IMG/VR virus record: IMGVR_UViG_3300039159_000083
Location: 1 to 56,920 of that record
Source: a virus
Direction: 5' to 3' (one strand)
Length of the DNA: 56,920 nucleotides
Part shown: positions 53,536 through 56,920 of the stretch, in pieces
Numbering within the stretch: position 1 is the first letter of the stretch
Layout of the letters: every line of letters begins with the position of its first letter
Made by a program: the position numbers and the translations under genes
Notes under the pieces: generated by a model
Told to the model about the DNA's origin: nothing
Seen by the model: only the letters and a program-made list of their open reading frames with translations
Database searches by the model: none

Positions 53536-55239
53536 CTAAAACTGTCTCCTATTATTTCTATTAACTGAACTGAGAAAGTCTATCTTATCAAATACAGATT
53601 GTAACCTTTTACTTTTATTAATAGGGGCAGTAACTGTAGCCCCATGTGGAGAAGCTGTAGAGGCCTCATTACCACCACTAAAAGGGTTAACTATAGTCTT
53701 TACTGTTATAGATCTAGGTTGGCTTTTAAACTGTGTGAGGGGTTGAAATGATGTGCCTGTAGCTATCTCTAAACACTCTGGTATAGCAGTTATATCTAAT
53801 ACCATATTTGTTACCTCATCAGTCCTTAAGAAAGGGATAATTTGTACTGCATTAGAATGAGGCATACTACCTAATAACTTAGAGAATACATGTCTCTCAT
53901 ATAATGAAGATAATAAGGTAAAAGATACTTCTTCAGGGCTAGAACCTTCCTCTATATTTATATCCCAATCTGTATACTCTCCAAGAGGAGGAGAGGCTAT
54001 TCTAATTCCTAGGTTACCCTTCACTTCAGATGAGTCACAACCCTCCTTTAATCTGAAATAGACAGTATCTATCTGATCCTTCTGCATACTAAGGTCAGAG
54101 GCCGCAGCACCTTTCTCTACATCTATAAGAAGAGAGTGAGGGCCTTGATCATCTAAAGAGTAATAACTATTCTTAGTACCATAAACAACACCTTCAATAG
54201 GTTCAGATAAGGGACTATACCTATTAGATATAGCCTCATCTATATCTCTAGCTTGTTCTATAGGTAATTGATATAACTTGACTGATATCAACTCTTTATT
54301 ATAAGAACTAGATAATAATCTTGATGAGAAGGTAATGTAATGAATACGGGTAGATATAGTAAAGCTAAGTTCTTTATTAGGTTCTGATTCTGTAGAAGGG
54401 TATATTTCAATCTTCTTATAACTGAGAGTTTCTCTAGTTATCTCACCTCTATTAGGAGAAGAGATAAGAGTAGAACTTTTCTCTATACAAGATTCATTAA
54501 TTGATTGACTTAATACTTGTACTACTTCTTCTACTGAACTCATATCTTCTATAAAGAAGCCTGATTCAACCTGCCTGGTAACTGAAGTGCCTGTAATGTA
54601 ATACCAACAGAAAGCTTTATATCCTGGTTTAACAGTTATATATTGGTTCAGTTGAACATTATCTAATGAGGCCGACTTACCTTTTACCTTATTAAAAATA
54701 TCCTCAGATAAATAACTTTTATCTATAGAACTAGCAAAGTAAAAGCTTAGGTTAGCTAAAGAGGTGGCCGTATTATCTATAGCCTCTGCACCGGTAACTT
54801 CTATAAGACCTATGATTCTATCAAGGTCAGCTAAGGCTTGTTCTTCTAAGTGCTTACCTAGATTAAATAGTTCTATATCAGAGTTAAGTGGTATATGTTT
54901 AATACATACAGCAGAAGTAAGAGCGGCAACTACCCTTTGTATCCCTTCACTATAAACAGAAGAAAACACTACCCTTCTTACTTCTCTATATTGAGTATCA
55001 TAATCACTGTTAGGCCCTAATCCACCTAGTACAGGTCTAACATCACTTCCTTTCTTACTCTTAGTAGCAGCTAATACTAGAAAGACTCTAGGAAAAGACT
55101 CTTCTATAGCTATATCTATTATGTCTTCATTAGATATAAGGCCAGTATTACTTAGAGTAACGCTGGCCCTTCTAACTCTCCTAATAAAAGAATCAGATGT
55201 AACTAAGGCTAATAGATCCTCATCTACAGATAGGGTCAT
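53536..55239 (-). CDS. Hypothetical neck-region protein, 567 residues
   Basis: ATG 55237-55239, its TAG stop abutting the next start. N-terminal 170 residues are largely helical (DEDLLALVTSDSFIRRVRRA; FNLGKHLEEQALADLDRIIG). The rest alternates strands and loops with an Asn/Arg-rich C-terminus (SSVNRNNRRQF). No motif for protease, portal or capsid is visible. As part of the operon ending with sheath and tube it is probably a neck, tail-completion or head-tail protein. Family not recognised. Confidence 0.65.
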   Translation of the reverse strand: MTLSVDEDLLALVTSDSFIRRVRRASVTLSNTGLISNEDIIDIAIEESFPRVFLVLAATKSKKGSDVRPVLGGLGPNSDYDTQYREVRRVVFSSVYSEGIQRVVAALTSAVCIKHIPLNSDIELFNLGKHLEEQALADLDRIIGLIEVTGAEAIDNTATSLANLSFYFASSIDKSYLSEDIFNKVKGKSASLDNVQLNQYITVKPGYKAFCWYYITGTSVTRQVESGFFIEDMSSVEEVVQVLSQSINESCIEKSSTLISSPNRGEITRETLSYKKIEIYPSTESEPNKELSFTISTRIHYITFSSRLLSSSYNKELISVKLYQLPIEQARDIDEAISNRYSPLSEPIEGVVYGTKNSYYSLDDQGPHSLLIDVEKGAAASDLSMQKDQIDTVYFRLKEGCDSSEVKGNLGIRIASPPLGEYTDWDINIEEGSSPEEVSFTLLSSLYERHVFSKLLGSMPHSNAVQIIPFLRTDEVTNMVLDITAIPECLEIATGTSFQPLTQFKSQPRSITVKTIVNPFSGGNEASTASPHGATVTAPINKSKRLQSVFDKIDFLSSVNRNNRRQF

Positions 55240-55247
55240 TAAATCAT

Positions 55248-55835
55248 TTACTCCTGCTCAAACTCTATATCAAGTATCTTTTCTATAGCTTCATTCTTGT
55301 TAGTATATTCAATACCATACTTATCTGATATACCTCTAACCTTACGTGCTGAGGTATAAGTAAGTTCTTTACTTCTAGATATTCTATTGGCTTCTTTATC
55401 ACTAAGAGGCTCAAGACAAGTAATATCTATTGGTAAAGCTGTCTGTTCTACAATACCTTTATTAGAGGTATCTATAGGTTGAGACATGATACTGGTGATT
55501 ATTGGATTTAAGTAAGGACTATCAATAGGTTCTTGATAAGGAGCAGTAAAGGAAGCAGGTACTATAGGACAAACTTCCTCTGGAAGAGGATAGTAAGTTT
55601 CTATAGGATAGAAACCATCCTCTTCATTCATCTCTTGTCTAAGCTCTGAATCAACAGAGCTTAGATCAATATAAACATACTCCTTATATGTAAACCTACT
55701 AGATAGAATAAACTTAAGCTCTTCCTTTTGACTAGCATTGGAAGGGTTTAGATACATACACTCACCAGAAGTTAGCCAGACTATCTTCTGTTGGTATTGA
55801 TATCTAAATGGAGCTATTGCTTGTATTCTTATCAT
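55248..55835 (-). CDS. Small protein sharing its N-terminal domain with the long fibre
   Basis: 195 residues, ATG 55833-55835 with no clear ribosome site. Residues 1-59 (IRIQAIAPFRYQY, LTSGECMYLNPSN, KEELKFILSSRFTYKEYVYI) align with residues 1-58 of the 1031-residue fibre in length, spacing of hydrophobics, and the Leu-x-x-Gly and Glu-Glu-Leu positions. The middle is Pro-rich; the C-terminus is charged and helical (RKVRGISDKYGIEYTNKNEA), reminiscent of a small DNA- or protein-binding helix pair. Operon place suggests neck or head-tail joining. The shared module may bind the same virion partner. Confidence 0.68.
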   Translation of the reverse strand: MIRIQAIAPFRYQYQQKIVWLTSGECMYLNPSNASQKEELKFILSSRFTYKEYVYIDLSSVDSELRQEMNEEDGFYPIETYYPLPEEVCPIVPASFTAPYQEPIDSPYLNPIITSIMSQPIDTSNKGIVEQTALPIDITCLEPLSDKEANRISRSKELTYTSARKVRGISDKYGIEYTNKNEAIEKILDIEFEQE

Positions 55836-55876
55836 AGTATTTATATTAGGTATACCTCTAAGTTATTAACTAGCTA

Positions 55877-56920
55877 TTAACCAGTAATTTCATCATCTCT
55901 AACAACTACAGCACCAAATACTGTATCAATGTCAGCAGTAGTAGGAGTACAGGCGCCAGTCTTAATCTTGACTAGGGCGGCTGGGTCTGCATACCACATT
56001 AGAGCAGACTTAGGTTTAGCTGAGATACCACCAACCCTTGCAGGATGGAAGGTGTCATCTAGATAGACAGGGTTAACTCTACCATAAGGTCTAACCTGTT
56101 CTTTAGTAATGAATCTTACAACTCCGTCCTCACGGCCTTCATGACCTAGAGCGGTATAAGAACTCATGTAGTATTCAAAGGCCGCAGCATGAACTGTAGC
56201 TGGCCAGCCCAAACCATCAGGACTAGGAGCAGTAACATAATCATAAGCCTCAATCAAGTCATTAAGACTGACACCTGATAGAGGGAAAGGATTGATGTTA
56301 GCAGCTGCAGAAGGAGCATCTCTATAAAGAGCCACACTAGAAAACCTATACATCTTAGATGCAGGAGTGCCTGGTAGACCAGTAGTAGTAGCTGCAGTAA
56401 AGAAGGTGCCAGTAGCTAATACTGGGTCAGTAATGGTATAGGTAGCAGGTAGTCTAGAACTAGGAACAAAACCCTGTGAGGATAGGAAGTAAGTAAACTC
56501 ACTCTCAGTCATTCTCAAAGTTCTATCAGGACTAGAGGTATTATCCTGAGGATAAACTTGAGCTAGGATAAGCTCAACACCATTAGGAGCTAGTAGTCTA
56601 CCAGTATATCTAGGGTCAGACATACGCTCTAGTTCTTCTGAGTAAGCATCAAAAACTAGCTTCTCAGCACCAGAGATACCTACTGTAAAGGCTTTCTTCT
56701 GCATGGCATCATAACCACCATAGACTACAGCAGAGGCTTCAATAGCTGGGTTCATAAAGTAACCAGCAAAGAACTCTTTAGTAGTAGGGTTCTGATAGAC
56801 ATAATAACGGAGACCAGCAGCAACTGCGGTACTCTTATCAATAGGTTCTGCATACCTAGGAACCGCAGCAACTACATACTCAGTATTAGATACCAAGAAG
56901 GGAGAGGCTAAGTCTAGGTC
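55877..56920 (-). CDS. Virion protein of unknown type, 5' end cut by window edge
   Basis: The frame is open to base 56920 (first readable residues DLDLASPFLV), so the start lies outside the window; a TTG at 56894-56896 is not a convincing start because the frame continues through it. At least 347 residues are present. Codon choice is richer in G+C and in GCA/GTA/CCT than most neighbours, as for an abundant protein. The sequence has Ala/Val/Tyr-rich strands and segments such as YYVYQNPTTKEFFAGYF and HPARVGGISAKPKSALMWY. I do not recognise the family. As the first gene of the tail operon it may be a head or tail structural protein. Confidence 0.72.
   Translation of the reverse strand, partial: DLDLASPFLVSNTEYVVAAVPRYAEPIDKSTAVAAGLRYYVYQNPTTKEFFAGYFMNPAIEASAVVYGGYDAMQKKAFTVGISGAEKLVFDAYSEELERMSDPRYTGRLLAPNGVELILAQVYPQDNTSSPDRTLRMTESEFTYFLSSQGFVPSSRLPATYTITDPVLATGTFFTAATTTGLPGTPASKMYRFSSVALYRDAPSAAANINPFPLSGVSLNDLIEAYDYVTAPSPDGLGWPATVHAAAFEYYMSSYTALGHEGREDGVVRFITKEQVRPYGRVNPVYLDDTFHPARVGGISAKPKSALMWYADPAALVKIKTGACTPTTADIDTVFGAVVVRDDEITG

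Noticed and set aside
55838-55846. TATAAATA resembling a T4-type late promoter before the 195-residue gene
   Set aside because: It lies only a few bases before the ATG, as does another at 31759-31766, leaving no leader; AT-rich chance matches are likely.
56894-56896. TTG as the start of the right-most gene
   Set aside because: The frame is open to the window edge upstream of it and there is no ribosome site, so the gene is treated as truncated.
1-56920. tRNA genes, CRISPR arrays, transposases, holin
   Set aside because: No cloverleaf-like segment, spaced direct repeats, transposase motif or small double-membrane-span protein was seen; gaps are short and explained.

Overview
The window is a block of virion genes from a contractile-tailed (myovirus) double-stranded DNA phage. 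A recognisable tail sheath, tail tube, baseplate hub, gp25/W-like, J-like and I-like baseplate series, tail fibres and a large terminase are all present. The DNA is AT-rich (by eye mid-30s % G+C), densely packed, and reads with the standard bacterial code (TAA, TAG and TGA all act as stops, with a few TTG starts). Nearly every gene lies on the minus strand, so transcription runs from the right end of the window to the left. The size of the tail proteins suggests a large phage. The host cannot be named from this sequence.

In order of transcription: (1) 56920-49373 holds a truncated virion protein, three neck or tail-connector candidates, sheath and tube, closed by an intrinsic terminator. (2) 49263-44203 is the tail tip: hub, an OB-fold spike fused to an amidase, and a GH104-type muramidase fused to an M23 peptidase. 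(3) 44202-32906 is the baseplate: two unknown helical proteins, a 1350-residue protein with a beta-helical spike-like part, a small protein, then W-like, J-like and I-like wedge proteins in the order used by P2-type tails. (4) 32864-31755 is an FAD/NAD(P)-binding oxidoreductase translationally coupled to tail genes. (5) 31755-24299 holds a small wedge-like protein and two large paralogous tail proteins. (6) 22661-24327 is a plus-strand island with a LAGLIDADG homing endonuclease and a DUF4326 protein. (7) 22592-8080 is a large fibre cluster of five modular fibre genes and four unknown genes, with a terminator after the first fibre. (8) 8056-1 holds two unknown genes, the large terminase, and three unknown genes at the left edge.

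The most striking feature is the large terminase gene. It carries two related LAGLIDADG inteins, both inside the Walker A (P-loop) of the ATPase and separated by only two extein residues (Ser-Lys). Both must splice out before a packaging ATPase of about 590 residues can exist. Other points of interest are the flavoprotein embedded in the baseplate operon, three peptidoglycan-hydrolase domains at the tail tip, a 64-bp palindromic element at the left end that lies in frame inside coding sequence (like the palindromic elements of Rickettsia), and a short N-terminal module shared by a neck-region protein and the largest fibre.

No tRNA, CRISPR array, transposase, capsid gene recognisable by motif, or tape-measure gene in the usual place was seen. 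No stretch over 300 bases lacks a gene.
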